Assembly: GCA_023250585.1 (NCBI GenBank)
Contig: JAHFAK010000001.1
Coordinates: 1 to 64,000 of the forward strand
DNA from: Deltaproteobacteria bacterium
GTDB taxonomy: Bacteria > Bdellovibrionota_F > JAHFAK01
DNA length: 64,000 nucleotides
Direction of reading: 5' to 3'
In this document: positions 17,437-27,057 of the stretch, in pieces
Layout of the letters: each line of letters begins with the position of its first letter
Numbering within the stretch: the first letter of the stretch is position 1
The notes under the pieces: generated by a model
Told to the model about the DNA's origin: nothing
Seen by the model: only the letters and a program-made list of their open reading frames with translations
Databases searched by the model: none
Made by a program: the position numbers and the translations under genes

Positions 17437-18299
17437 GTACGATACCTCTTTTCTTGTAAATAATCAGTCAGCGCTTCTTGCCAAGAACGAATAGATCCAA
17501 TCTGGGCAGTGAGTTTAGCATTATCTAATACACTATAGCGTGGTCGTATTGCTTTATGAGGATACGTAGTACTTGTAACAACGCTAAGATTTGCATCACT
17601 TTTAATGTGTGAAATTATTTCTTGTGCAAAATTAAACCAGGTTGCATGCCCTGTATTTACAGCATTATACATTCCAGGCTGTATTTTATTTTCCAAAATT
17701 ATCCATATCCATTGTGCCAAATCTTTGGTAGATGTAGGCGACATGGTTATATCATTAACGACCTCTATTGGTTTTTTCTCTTTTGTTTTATTAATTATGC
17801 TTGCAACAAAATTTCCGCCTTTGCCACGAGAGCCGGCAATACCAAAAAGAGAAGCTGTTCGTAAAATAATATTCTCCGAATATTCAAGTGCAAACACTTC
17901 TCCCAATGCTTTTGAAGTTCCATATACGCTCAAAGGTATAGGTAAATCAGCCTCTATATATGGTGTAGATTTGTTACCCGAAAACACATAGTCGGAACTA
18001 ATATGTATAAAAATATGTTTTTGTTTTTCACAAACTCGAGCAAATTCACGAACTGCGTATGCATTTACAAGGTAGGCTTCATGAACATTACTTTCCGCAT
18101 CATCAACTCGATTATATGCAGCACAATTGATAAGCACATCGAAGGATTGTTCAATAAGCAAAGGATAAATTCTCGCTGTATCGGATAAATCGAGTTGAGA
18201 ACGATTGATAGAAACTATATCGATTTTGTTATGGAGAGGTTTTGTTCTCATAAGATCACTTCCGAGTTGTCCACGAGAACCAATAATTAATATTTTCAA
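17433..18299 (-). CDS. rmlD: dTDP-4-dehydrorhamnose reductase
   Basis: Last step to dTDP-L-rhamnose, reducing the 4-keto group with NADPH. The 288 residues show [38 protein letters not shown] and the YGTSK active-site motif, all typical of RmlD. The GSRGQLG loop is slightly modified from the common GANGQLG. Both ends overlap neighbouring rml genes by 4 bases, so expression is coupled. Confidence 0.96.
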   Translation of the reverse strand: MKILIIGSRGQLGSDLMRTKPLHNKIDIVSINRSQLDLSDTARIYPLLIEQSFDVLINCAAYNRVDDAESNVHEAYLVNAYAVREFARVCEKQKHIFIHISSDYVFSGNKSTPYIEADLPIPLSVYGTSKALGEVFALEYSENIILRTASLFGIAGSRGKGGNFVASIINKTKEKKPIEVVNDITMSPTSTKDLAQWIWIILENKIQPGMYNAVNTGHATWFNFAQEIISHIKSDANLSVVTSTTYPHKAIRPRYSVLDNAKLTAQIGSIRSWQEALTDYLQEKRYRT

Positions 18300-19309
18300 C
18301 GGTAATTACCTCTCATTCTTTGACCGTACTGTCGGTTATAATACTCCTCGAAACTTTTTCCCGTCTTAATTGGATGCCACCAATCACGCCTTTCCGTATA
18401 CCATGAAATCGTATCTTTAAGGGCACCCTGAAATGATGTTTCTGGCTTCCATCCAAGCTTTTGTATTTTCTTACAATTGAGTGCATACCGTTTATCATGG
18501 CCTGGACGATCCTCTATATAGTGTAAAAGTTCTTTTGGCTTTCCCATAATCGTTAAGATCTCTTCAAATAATGTTTTGTTTTCTATCGAACAGGTTCCTC
18601 CAATATTATAAATTTCTCCAGGAACACCTTTTTCAAGGAGTAAATTTATTGCCCGCACATGATCGACGACATAGAGCCAATCACGAACATTGGTTCCTGT
18701 CCCATACAACGGAAATGGTTTATCTTCTAAAGCATTGGTAATCAAAAGCGGTAAAGCTTTTTCAGGAAATTGATACGGACCAAAGTTATTTGAACATCTA
18801 GTGGTAATTACAGGAAGGTTATAAGTTACAAAATACGAACGAGCAAAAAGATCGGAAGATGCTTTGGAAGCAGAGTATGGACTATTTGGTTCGAGGCTAT
18901 CTGTCTCAACTGACTCTCCTTCTTCAACTGAACCATATACTTCATCAGTACTGATATGAATAAAAAGTTTTATTTTGTTCGAAAGTGCCGTTTTAAGTAA
19001 GGTATATGTTCCTGTTACATTTGTTTTTAAAAATGCTTCTGGATCGAGTACTGATCTATCAACATGTGTCTCTGCGGCAAAGTGCACAACATAGTCGCAG
19101 TCTTTCATTGCAGTACTCACAACGTGAAAATCAACAATATCTCCCTTAATCCAAGTATAATAGGGACTTGTTTCGATATCTTTGAGATTTTCAGGATTTC
19201 CTGAATAGGTTTGTTTATCTAAATTTACTACTGCAATATTTTTTTGTATGAGTGAACGAACGAAATGTGAACCAATAAACCCAAGTCCTCCAGTAACTAA
19301 TACTTTCAT
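18296..19309 (-). CDS. rmlB: dTDP-glucose 4,6-dehydratase
   Basis: Second step of the rhamnose route, making dTDP-4-keto-6-deoxyglucose. The 337 residues contain VTGGLGFIGSHF, FAAETHVDRS, HISTDEVYGS with the catalytic T121-D122-E123, and SPYSASKASSD with Y145 and K149. Length and motifs agree with characterised RmlB. The gene abuts rmlC (1-base overlap) and rmlD (4-base overlap). Confidence 0.97.
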   Translation of the reverse strand: MKVLVTGGLGFIGSHFVRSLIQKNIAVVNLDKQTYSGNPENLKDIETSPYYTWIKGDIVDFHVVSTAMKDCDYVVHFAAETHVDRSVLDPEAFLKTNVTGTYTLLKTALSNKIKLFIHISTDEVYGSVEEGESVETDSLEPNSPYSASKASSDLFARSYFVTYNLPVITTRCSNNFGPYQFPEKALPLLITNALEDKPFPLYGTGTNVRDWLYVVDHVRAINLLLEKGVPGEIYNIGGTCSIENKTLFEEILTIMGKPKELLHYIEDRPGHDKRYALNCKKIQKLGWKPETSFQGALKDTISWYTERRDWWHPIKTGKSFEEYYNRQYGQRMRGNYR

Positions 19310-19869
19310 TACAGTAACTCCCGTGCAGCAACAAGGTTAGGCCACCCGAGATCTTTTTCTGAAAGAATTGCTTCTTTTTCTGAAACAGGCCATATTATTC
19401 CTAATGACGAATCATTCCATAAAATTCCCTTGTCATGTTCTTTTGAATAATAGTTTGTTACTTTATAAACAACTTCCGTATTTGATTCAAGGGTACAAAA
19501 TCCGTGTGCAAACCCAATTGGAACAAGTAACTGATGCCATTCTGTAGGACTTAATTCTACAGCGACATGTTTACCAAAAGAAGGAGATGCTTTTCTTATA
19601 TCAAGCACAACATCGAGTATACGTCCTCGAGTAACTCGCACAAGTTTAGCTATTTCATAAGGAGGCGTCTGAAAATGCAATCCGCGAATCGTCCCTCGTG
19701 CTTCGCTCAAAGAATGATTATCTTGAACAAATTTTTCAGTAATTCCCGCCTTATGAAATGCCTTTTCATTATATGTTTCAGAAAAAAACCCTCGTGAATC
19801 ATTAATTTTACGGGTAATAATTAATTTGATTTCTGGAATTTCGAGTGGAATTACGTCTATCTTATTCAT
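19309..19869 (-). CDS. rmlC: dTDP-4-dehydrorhamnose 3,5-epimerase
   Basis: Third step of the rhamnose route. The 186-residue cupin has SRGFFSETYN, GTIRGLHFQTPP with the catalytic histidine region, GFAHGFCTLE, and YYSKEHDKGILWND with the tyrosine/aspartate region. These are hallmark RmlC motifs. It is the first rml gene transcribed and overlaps the flippase gene before it by 4 bases, tying rhamnose supply to glycan export. Confidence 0.96.
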   Translation of the reverse strand: MNKIDVIPLEIPEIKLIITRKINDSRGFFSETYNEKAFHKAGITEKFVQDNHSLSEARGTIRGLHFQTPPYEIAKLVRVTRGRILDVVLDIRKASPSFGKHVAVELSPTEWHQLLVPIGFAHGFCTLESNTEVVYKVTNYYSKEHDKGILWNDSSLGIIWPVSEKEAILSEKDLGWPNLVAARELL

Positions 19870-21329
19870 TCAAAAACTCTCTTCGTTAAGTCTAGCCAAT
19901 CCTTATATGCACGCTTTCTACTAAATCCATTGCGAGTTATCCCGCGTAGCATAGTCACAATAAAAACATAACATAAAGAACCACAAATAAATGCAGGAAC
20001 ATAATGCATAGAAGATTTAATACTCATCATAACAACACTCATACAAACACCCGCGCCAAGACCTCTCATTACATTTTTAAGAGCACGATTGATCGAGAAA
20101 GGGATAATGTGTGAAGAAAGATAAAGCCCCACTCCAAAAAATAAACAGTAACTTATGAGACACGAAACGGCTATCCCAATAACCCCAAAAAAAGGAATGA
20201 AGATAACAGTCAAAATTATGTTGAGGATCATCGTGATACCTAAGAGTATTGTATGTATAACCTGACGATTACATGCATCAAGAAGACGCCCAATTGGCTG
20301 ACTTAAAAATAATGGGACAAGAGCAATAGCAAGTAGCTTCAGTGTAGAGATCGATTCATTATATTCATTACTGAACACTAGGTGAATAATTTCCTCTGAA
20401 AAAATTGAAATGACGAGTGAAAAATATACACATATAATGAGTATCAATTCAAAAAATAAATCAAATGTTCTCTCTAACTTTTCTTGAGCAGTATTATAAA
20501 ATGAACTAAACAGTGGAAAGATTACAGCTTCTAAAGCACCTGGAATAAAACGAAGAACGCCTACAATACAAGAAGCTGCTCCAAATAATCCCACGATTCT
20601 ATCACTAGTAAAATATTTCAGTATAAACGTATCTGCATAGATCAATTGCCCAAAAAATACCGCAATCATAAAAGGAATCGCTATCTTGGTTAAGGAAAAA
20701 ATAAGATTCTTTTGAAAAATAAATCTAGGAAAGATAGCAAGCTCTCGATACAACGTATGGAATGAATACATGAAATGATACAGTTGGTTTAGTAATAGTG
20801 CTAAAACTAAAATATAGAGTGATGGATACAGTAACAATGAAAGCCCTCCAATAACAAGGGTAATCATTTGGCCAATAATATGGGCTCGAGCCTCGAATTT
20901 CATTTTTTGATACACTCGTAGACAGCCATAAAAAGTATCCGCAAAAGATTCAAACGTTATTGTTGCCATAAGCATTATTAACCAATGTTTTGTCGCTACA
21001 GGATAGCCCAATATCGTAACAAGTACTAGCCCCGAGACAAACATTATTACGGTAAAAAGTATTTTTACCGTAATAATGTTTGAAAGATATATCTCTAATT
21101 TTTCAGGTGATTTTGAACCTTCACGAATTAAGGTACTGGAAAGCCCAAAATCATGAAGCGCCGTGATTATTACTGCAAATGAAATGAGCCAAAAATAAAA
21201 TCCCGTAGTCCAAATATCAGCATATCGAATAACCAGGATAAAATAAATAAAGGTAATTACTTTTCTTCCAAAATAAGCTCCCATCATGTTTGTTACGTTG
21301 CGGATAAGTTGTCCTGCTGAAACAGTCAT
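19866..21329 (-). CDS. Wzx-like oligosaccharide flippase (first of two)
   Basis: A 487-residue polytopic protein with twelve to fourteen hydrophobic helices and the opening pattern of the polysaccharide_synt/MOP families: NVTNMMGAYFGRKVITFIYF, then GLSSTLIREGSK at about 62-73, a typical Wzx loop. It would flip lipid-linked glycan units from the cytoplasmic to the periplasmic face of the inner membrane. A second flippase of this type lies at 47395-48747, so the locus may serve two different glycans. It lies between a GT2 gene and the rml genes with tight spacing. Confidence 0.9.
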   Translation of the reverse strand: MTVSAGQLIRNVTNMMGAYFGRKVITFIYFILVIRYADIWTTGFYFWLISFAVIITALHDFGLSSTLIREGSKSPEKLEIYLSNIITVKILFTVIMFVSGLVLVTILGYPVATKHWLIMLMATITFESFADTFYGCLRVYQKMKFEARAHIIGQMITLVIGGLSLLLYPSLYILVLALLLNQLYHFMYSFHTLYRELAIFPRFIFQKNLIFSLTKIAIPFMIAVFFGQLIYADTFILKYFTSDRIVGLFGAASCIVGVLRFIPGALEAVIFPLFSSFYNTAQEKLERTFDLFFELILIICVYFSLVISIFSEEIIHLVFSNEYNESISTLKLLAIALVPLFLSQPIGRLLDACNRQVIHTILLGITMILNIILTVIFIPFFGVIGIAVSCLISYCLFFGVGLYLSSHIIPFSINRALKNVMRGLGAGVCMSVVMMSIKSSMHYVPAFICGSLCYVFIVTMLRGITRNGFSRKRAYKDWLDLTKRVFE

Positions 21330-21341
21330 AAGTATATTTTT

Positions 21342-22400
21342 CTAAATTTTAAGAGCAGCTTGTTTACGTGCATAATATTTCTGTTGTAACGCTTTCAGAA
21401 GGCCATAAACCGATCCTAAACCATAACTTACATGAAGCGAAAAAAATATACCCGGCATTAAAAAAAAGTAAAGAAGATTCCTCGTTGTTACTGCTCTTTT
21501 AAAAGAAAAATAGAGAGTGCAAAAACAGTAGAGTCCAAAAACAGACAAAAAAATAAAACAACACACATTACTTACTACCGAAAGAAGAATAAATAATACA
21601 AAAAATAATACAAAAAATACAGGAACGAGATGACGAATGGAAAAATCTGCATTATCTGAACCTAGAGGAAATGTAACAAGAACTCCATTGTTAAAGTTAT
21701 GGATTAAAAATTCTCGTAAGGTCCCACGAGCAAAATAAAAACTCTCTATTTTTGGCACAAGAATAATCTTTCCTCCTCGCATTCTAATCCGACTATTTAG
21801 CTCAAAATCTTCATTACATCGGCCATGCCATTTTGGTAACTGTTCATTATACATTCCTATTTCATCAAATAATTTTTTTCTAAAACATCCAAAAGGAACC
21901 GTATCAACTGCTCGAGGGGTTTCATTGTTCCTTGCTGTTCTAAAACCTCGAGGGCCAACTCCAAAAGGATGAGCCAGAGCTATAGCAATTGACTGCGCGA
22001 TCAAGGTATTCTTTACAGGAAAAGTCTTTACAATTCCGCCCACATTATCTGCATTATACTTTTCGAGATTCGCAATACATTGTGGAATATATTCTTTTGG
22101 ATAGACGGCGTGCGCATCAATCCGGATAATAATATCACCTTGCGCTGCCTGTATTCCTTTATTAAGAGCAGCAGGGGTGAACTTCTTTGGATTGTCTAAC
22201 AATTTAATGAAAGGATATTTTTTTTGATACTGTTTTACAATCTGTATTGTTCTATCTTCACTATGTCCATCGACGACAATGATTTCAATGAGATTAATTA
22301 GGTAATCGGTATCAATGAGCGAATCAAGACATTTTCCAATAAAATATTCTTCATTCAAACAAGGAATAATAACAGAAACCTTTTGATGAGGTACACTCAT
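21342..22400 (-). CDS. Glycosyltransferase family 2 with C-terminal membrane helices (ExoA-like)
   Basis: The 352 residues start with VSVIIPCLNEEYFIGKCL, followed by IIVVDGHSEDRT and IIRIDAHAVYPKEYI, where D95 and H97 form the DxH-type metal site typical of ExoA-like enzymes. WHGRCNEDFELNSRIR holds the ED of the catalytic region. After about residue 255 there are two to three hydrophobic helices, so it is anchored in the inner membrane with the catalytic side cytoplasmic. ExoA-like transferases extend undecaprenyl-linked repeat units. It overlaps the upstream nucleotidyltransferase gene by 4 bases. Confidence 0.9.
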   Translation of the reverse strand: MSVPHQKVSVIIPCLNEEYFIGKCLDSLIDTDYLINLIEIIVVDGHSEDRTIQIVKQYQKKYPFIKLLDNPKKFTPAALNKGIQAAQGDIIIRIDAHAVYPKEYIPQCIANLEKYNADNVGGIVKTFPVKNTLIAQSIAIALAHPFGVGPRGFRTARNNETPRAVDTVPFGCFRKKLFDEIGMYNEQLPKWHGRCNEDFELNSRIRMRGGKIILVPKIESFYFARGTLREFLIHNFNNGVLVTFPLGSDNADFSIRHLVPVFFVLFFVLFILLSVVSNVCCFIFLSVFGLYCFCTLYFSFKRAVTTRNLLYFFLMPGIFFSLHVSYGLGSVYGLLKALQQKYYARKQAALKI

Positions 22401-23122
22401 AAATTCAAATAATGAACATTCCTTTCAGTAAACGTAAGATCTTCGAGAGTATTGATCTCAAATAATGGTTTATTGGTAGCATCAAGAGAATAATAATCTA
22501 TTTCTTTAATTGCTTCGTGTATTATGCCAAAATAATGCTGATTTTTATCTCCATATTTTATACATTGTTTAATTTTATTCAGCAAAAATTGAGTACTATT
22601 TTTTGAAAATTTTGCAAAACCAAATGCCTTTGCAACACACTCTGATGAATATATATGTGCCATTTTTGTGATTCTATCTTTTGAAAGCGTTACATATTCC
22701 ATCTTTCCGTTTGGGGTAAAATCTTTTTTAATTGCAATTATATTTTCATGAGAACTTACAATAAGCTCTTGTAAAAGATCTGGAGCAAATACAATATCAC
22801 AATTCAAATGAATATAACTTTCACCCTGTATCCAATCACGTGCTAACCATACAGAGAAAGAACTATTACTCGTTGCAAACTCTCTATTCCAGATGTAGTG
22901 AATGTGGATCTGAGGAAATTCTTCCTGCATAAAATGCTGAATTAGTTCTCCATGATATCCAAGAACAATCGCAATATCTTTAATGTCATTTGCTATTACA
23001 GATCGTATTTGATAATCTAATATTGGTTTTCCACCAACAGGTGTTAGAGCTTTTGGCCGATCGGCTGTTATGTATTTTAATCGTGATCCCAGACCAGCAG
23101 CAAGGATAAGTGCTTTTGACAT
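22397..23122 (-). CDS. Sugar- or alcohol-phosphate nucleotidyltransferase (LicC-like)
   Basis: The 241 residues form a nucleotidyltransferase: ALILAAGLGSRLKYITADRP and KALTPVGGKPILDYQI are the nucleotide-binding signature, and NREFATSNSSFSVWLA followed by IHLNCDIVF resembles the choline-phosphate or inositol-phosphate cytidylyltransferase group (LicC-like) more than hexose enzymes. If it makes a CDP-alcohol, the CDP-alcohol phosphotransferase at 32294-32995 would be a logical partner. Both lie in the same run of tightly packed genes. Substrate and nucleotide are unproven. Confidence 0.82.
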   Translation of the reverse strand: MSKALILAAGLGSRLKYITADRPKALTPVGGKPILDYQIRSVIANDIKDIAIVLGYHGELIQHFMQEEFPQIHIHYIWNREFATSNSSFSVWLARDWIQGESYIHLNCDIVFAPDLLQELIVSSHENIIAIKKDFTPNGKMEYVTLSKDRITKMAHIYSSECVAKAFGFAKFSKNSTQFLLNKIKQCIKYGDKNQHYFGIIHEAIKEIDYYSLDATNKPLFEINTLEDLTFTERNVHYLNL

Positions 23123-23131
23123 ATTCTATTA

Positions 23132-24736
23132 TTAATTATGGCTTGTATTTGTATACGCAACGGTAGGAGGTTTTGTAACAGGAGATATTTCGGGCAGTTG
23201 TCTACGTCTAAAGATCATTCGATAAGCAGTACGAAGTACTGATTCTATCCTCGTTTCATCAGGTCTTCCCATAATAATATTGTAGAGAGCTTTAAAAAAT
23301 CTCCACGGACGTAAACTATAGCTCACAATATAAAATGAGATCAGTCCAAAGAATTTATATCGATGGAGCGCTCTACTTGAAATATGTAGAGACCATGAAA
23401 CTGTCTTTTTTACAGTAGATGTCGAAGCTAAGGACCAAAGATATTCATCGTTATACTCCGGAATACGTCCGGAGGTTCGTAATTGATGAAAAAGTTCAGA
23501 ACCTGGATATGGAATAAATCCCGTAATAGTGATATCCTGAACACCAATTACTGCTAATTCCCAAATAAACCATATAGTTTCCCATATCTCACTATGTTTT
23601 TCTTCAGGAAATCCTATAATGATGTTTGCTTTTACTACAATTCCGCTCCGAAGACTGCTTCTCATTGAACGCTTCATTTTTTTGAGATCAACGGCCTTTT
23701 TGATTCTTTTTAGCACTCTAGGTGATCCACTCTCGGGAGCATAATAAATCGTGCGACATCCTGTGCGGTAAAGAAGGTCCGCTACTTCTTCGTCAATTGC
23801 TTCACTACGAGTTCCATTGGGAAATTGATAGGTAATATCGAGTTTTCTTTCTAATATTGACTTACAATACTCTATTATCCAACTCCGCTTTGTTACCATA
23901 GTCAGATCACAGAATCCAAAATTTTGGACTCCATATAGTTTGTTGTAATGCTCCATTTCATCAAGAATCTTTCTAGGGTCTCTCGTTAAATACGTCGTAG
24001 TCCACATTTGAGGACTTGAACAAAAGGTACATTGAAAAGGACACCCTCGTGTAGCAAGAAAAGGAAGACTCCGGCGACCCTGGACCCCATGGCCAAAACC
24101 ATTATCTAAGTACGCTGAAAGCGGGAAAAGATCCCATGATGGAGGAGGAATATCATCCACCTTTTGGATACGGAGTGCCCGTAAGTTACGATCAACAGAA
24201 CCTTGTGTAGGAATATGCCGAACTGGATTTTTTTGAGAAAGAATTGCTCCCGTTTCAGGCACAGGCTTACCATTATCTAGCAAGGAAATAAGACTTAAAA
24301 ATGAAAATTCTCCTTCACCAATTATGCAATAATCTATCTCAGGATTTTCTTCAAGTGTTATCTGAGCGGTAGCGGTCACATGTTCACCTCCAACGACAAT
24401 TGGTCGATCTGGAAAATTTTTACGAATTTTTTTGATGAGATCTCGAGCAATTGGCCATTCATGAGAAAACATACATGAGATTCCAAAATAATCAGTTTTT
24501 GGATTGAGCCGCTCCAAAACTTCATCGAGTGTAAGACCGTGAGCAAAATATTTTCCTTCATGAACAGGATAAATTTGAAAGATTGATTCTCCTACTGAAT
24601 CAATTGCATCTACAATGTGATCTTCTTTTTGGAGACAGGCAGCAAGATATGCAAGACCTAGAGGTGGAACACAAGACCGCGAAGGAACAGCCCTTACTAC
24701 AACCATTGGTGGTCGTATCAGTGTAATATAACTCAT
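23132..24736 (-). CDS. B12-binding-domain radical SAM protein (paralogue A)
   Basis: The 534 residues have an N-terminal cobalamin-binding-like domain (VPPLGLAYLAA, VVGGEHVTATA, IGEGEFSF) and a radical SAM core with CxxxCxxC in ATRGCPFQCTFC (C232, C236, C239). APESGSPRVLKRIKK and IIIGFPEEKHSEI are further core motifs. The B12 part lacks an evident DxHxxG motif. Such proteins methylate or rearrange unactivated carbons in lipids and natural products. About half of its residues match the second copy at 27058-28626. Between them lie a PhyH-Rieske oxygenase and a FkbM methyltransferase. A modification of a lipid or rare sugar is likely, but the substrate is unknown. Confidence 0.9.
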   Translation of the reverse strand: MSYITLIRPPMVVVRAVPSRSCVPPLGLAYLAACLQKEDHIVDAIDSVGESIFQIYPVHEGKYFAHGLTLDEVLERLNPKTDYFGISCMFSHEWPIARDLIKKIRKNFPDRPIVVGGEHVTATAQITLEENPEIDYCIIGEGEFSFLSLISLLDNGKPVPETGAILSQKNPVRHIPTQGSVDRNLRALRIQKVDDIPPPSWDLFPLSAYLDNGFGHGVQGRRSLPFLATRGCPFQCTFCSSPQMWTTTYLTRDPRKILDEMEHYNKLYGVQNFGFCDLTMVTKRSWIIEYCKSILERKLDITYQFPNGTRSEAIDEEVADLLYRTGCRTIYYAPESGSPRVLKRIKKAVDLKKMKRSMRSSLRSGIVVKANIIIGFPEEKHSEIWETIWFIWELAVIGVQDITITGFIPYPGSELFHQLRTSGRIPEYNDEYLWSLASTSTVKKTVSWSLHISSRALHRYKFFGLISFYIVSYSLRPWRFFKALYNIIMGRPDETRIESVLRTAYRMIFRRRQLPEISPVTKPPTVAYTNTSHN

Positions 24737-24771
24737 ATACTATTATTGTATATACTCTTAAAAAATTCTTA

Positions 24772-25695
24772 TCAAGAAACTTGTTTTTGTAGAATCAAAT
24801 GAAGTCCATCTTGTTTTCGCTTTGCTCTCTCTAGCGCAATATCAATAACATCTTTTGCCGAAAACGAATTCTTATGAACTGGAATATTAATTGGCTTATA
24901 GTAATATCCTAATGCTCCTAACCACTCCAAAAGATTTTTTGCACTAGTACCAAATCTTTCTAAACCTGGTGGCCAAAATTCCATAATAATGGTCGGACTG
25001 CTTTTTTGCAAAAGTCTTTTTGCTCCTTCTAATACCAAACCTTCTGCTCCTTGAATATTCATCTTGAGTACATCCAATTTCATAGTACCAACATGCTGAT
25101 CAAAATAATCGTCAAGTCTTACTGAGTTGACTGAATATTCTCTATACTCGTTTTCATCTCTTTCATTATCTTTACCGTGACTTTTGAGGGATGAAGATAA
25201 ATTTTCTCGAGAAAGAGAACCTGCAGAAGTAAAATTGTTGTTTGCATATAAAGTTTGATAACCATTCGAGTTAGAAACTGCCATTTCTAATAGTGAAACG
25301 TTTTTATGAGTATTCGCCTCAACATTTTTCTTGAGGATTGCAAAACACTGAGGATCTGGTTCAAATGCATATACATGTCCTGTTTTACCCACTTGTTCAG
25401 CAGCTATTAGAGTGAGATGACCTATATTGGCACCGATATCCGCTACAAACATGCCTGGTGAAATAGTCTTACTAAAATAATCGGTTATTGGCTTCACATG
25501 ATCACCAAAAACAAGCAGACGGCGAGAAACACCTAAATCAGTTGGAATAAGAAAAATTCTTTGCCCATGAAATTCCACTGATGGATTTTTTCCCAAGGTA
25601 CGAATAAATATTAGATATGCCGAACTATAGAATGAAAGAAACCCCGGGATTTTACCTATTCCCATTTTTTTAAGAAAACGAAAAAAATTTCTCAT
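24772..25695 (-). CDS. FkbM-family methyltransferase
   Basis: This 307-residue protein carries the FkbM pattern: MFVADIGANIGHLTLIAA, GHVYAFEPDPQCF, and later DVLKMNIQGAEGLVLEGA with IIMEFWPPGL. FkbM enzymes are SAM-dependent O-methyltransferases acting on polyketides, sugars and glycolipids. Its ATG overlaps the end of the PhyH-Rieske gene by 4 bases, and the gene lies 35 bases before paralogue A of the radical SAM pair. It likely methylates a hydroxyl made or exposed by these neighbours; that is inference. Confidence 0.92.
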   Translation of the reverse strand: MRNFFRFLKKMGIGKIPGFLSFYSSAYLIFIRTLGKNPSVEFHGQRIFLIPTDLGVSRRLLVFGDHVKPITDYFSKTISPGMFVADIGANIGHLTLIAAEQVGKTGHVYAFEPDPQCFAILKKNVEANTHKNVSLLEMAVSNSNGYQTLYANNNFTSAGSLSRENLSSSLKSHGKDNERDENEYREYSVNSVRLDDYFDQHVGTMKLDVLKMNIQGAEGLVLEGAKRLLQKSSPTIIMEFWPPGLERFGTSAKNLLEWLGALGYYYKPINIPVHKNSFSAKDVIDIALERAKRKQDGLHLILQKQVS

Positions 25696-27056
25696 ACTCC
25701 TCCTCTTTGTGTATGTACTTCAATCCATTCTCCATTTTCATGACACTTGAAAAAGGTAAGTGGCTTGATTGATTGACATAAACTTTTGCCTGTTGTTGAG
25801 TCAAATCGAAGGCCATGCCAAGGACATAGTATTGTTGAATCTTTAATAATTCCAGTAGCAAGATCTGCTCCCTCGTGAGGACAGAAACGATTAAATGCCA
25901 TAACTCGATCATCGTATCGAGCAACGCAAATTGAATCACTTAAAGGTCTAGTCTCATTATGCACAAGATCGGTTGAACGGAATACTATAATTGAAGGATC
26001 ATTCCCCGAACGCGTTTTGAGATACTGATTTTTGCTCAGAGGTATTTCTGTTGCAGGAGGAATTATGCCTCGTTTAAAACCTTTGCTTCGGGCTAAGAAA
26101 AAACGAGGGTGAGGAAATCTCTGAACTTTGGCTTTCATCCTATGATTATGCGAAAAAAATTTCACTCGCCGAAAATCGTAATAACAGAAGTTCTTATAGT
26201 AATCAGGTTTTTCAAACGTCATTCTCATGCTGATAATTAAACGTGTTTTATCTGTTTGATTAATAGTTGAAGCATGAATTTGGTCTGCCATGAATAATAA
26301 AACATCTCCAGGCTCTAAATTAAACGTAATTCCTCTACCTAAATGATAATGAGGATCTATCTCTTGTTTTTCATTACAGGCAAGCTGTTTGCCCCACATG
26401 GTTGGATAAAATGTCAAACCATTAAATTCAGAGACATGTCCAATGGCACACCAAAGATTTACAGTATTAAATGCATGAAAAAACCAGGAATCCTGATGAG
26501 GCCCGTGAAGGGTTACTTTACCACGACCAATTGTTTTTGCTAAATGCCGGAGACTTACTAACTCACGAGACATAACATCATATGGATACATCATTCGTAT
26601 ATTTGGGCCTGTCTCTACATAAAACGGAGTTCTCCTTGCCAAAGTAAAAAAATTAAACCGTGCCATAATATTGAGGGCAAGCTCGGGAATTACTTTTTCG
26701 GTTTCCTCATAAAATTTGCTAAGGCTTTTGGCAGGTAAAACTTCATGAATTTTTTCTATACCGTGTTTTTTAACATAACTTACAGCGCCTTCATTACAAA
26801 CGATCATGAGTGCTCGCAAGATTTCAGCAACAACGGTATCGTGCATTGCAATATTTTGAAGACACCGGCGGATCACAACGATTTCACCATGTTTAATCCG
26901 CTCAATTATTTCTTGAGAAGAAATTAATTCCATTGTATCGAAGTTATGTGACTCTAGTAAAACCACGCCTTGAAAATCACGAACATCCCAAGAAAAAACA
27001 TTAATCTTTTTCAGAAAATAACGTCTCAAATATGCAGGCATTTGTTGTAAACTCAT
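25692..27056 (-). CDS. Fusion of PhyH-type Fe(II)/2-oxoglutarate dioxygenase and Rieske [2Fe-2S] domain
   Basis: The ATG at 27056 just follows the stop of the upstream gene; a TTG at 27080 would overlap it. Numbers refer to the 454-residue form. The first 300 residues match phytanoyl-CoA dioxygenase-type oxygenases: HGPHQDSW with the iron ligands H187 and D189, LEPGDVLLFMADQIHAST with H261, and DKTRLIISM with the 2-oxoglutarate arginine R272. The last 90 residues are a Rieske ferredoxin domain with CPHEGADL (C392, H394) and CPWHGLRFD (C411, H414). PhyH enzymes do not need an electron-transfer domain, so the fusion is unusual. It overlaps the FkbM gene by 4 bases and lies between two radical SAM paralogues. 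Probably it hydroxylates the shared substrate. Confidence 0.9.
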   Translation of the reverse strand: MSLQQMPAYLRRYFLKKINVFSWDVRDFQGVVLLESHNFDTMELISSQEIIERIKHGEIVVIRRCLQNIAMHDTVVAEILRALMIVCNEGAVSYVKKHGIEKIHEVLPAKSLSKFYEETEKVIPELALNIMARFNFFTLARRTPFYVETGPNIRMMYPYDVMSRELVSLRHLAKTIGRGKVTLHGPHQDSWFFHAFNTVNLWCAIGHVSEFNGLTFYPTMWGKQLACNEKQEIDPHYHLGRGITFNLEPGDVLLFMADQIHASTINQTDKTRLIISMRMTFEKPDYYKNFCYYDFRRVKFFSHNHRMKAKVQRFPHPRFFLARSKGFKRGIIPPATEIPLSKNQYLKTRSGNDPSIIVFRSTDLVHNETRPLSDSICVARYDDRVMAFNRFCPHEGADLATGIIKDSTILCPWHGLRFDSTTGKSLCQSIKPLTFFKCHENGEWIEVHTQRGGV

Positions 27057-27057
27057 A

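Noticed and set aside
17605-17991. Plus-strand open frame of 128 codons
   Set aside because: Antisense to rmlD, with no ribosome-binding site or recognisable protein features.
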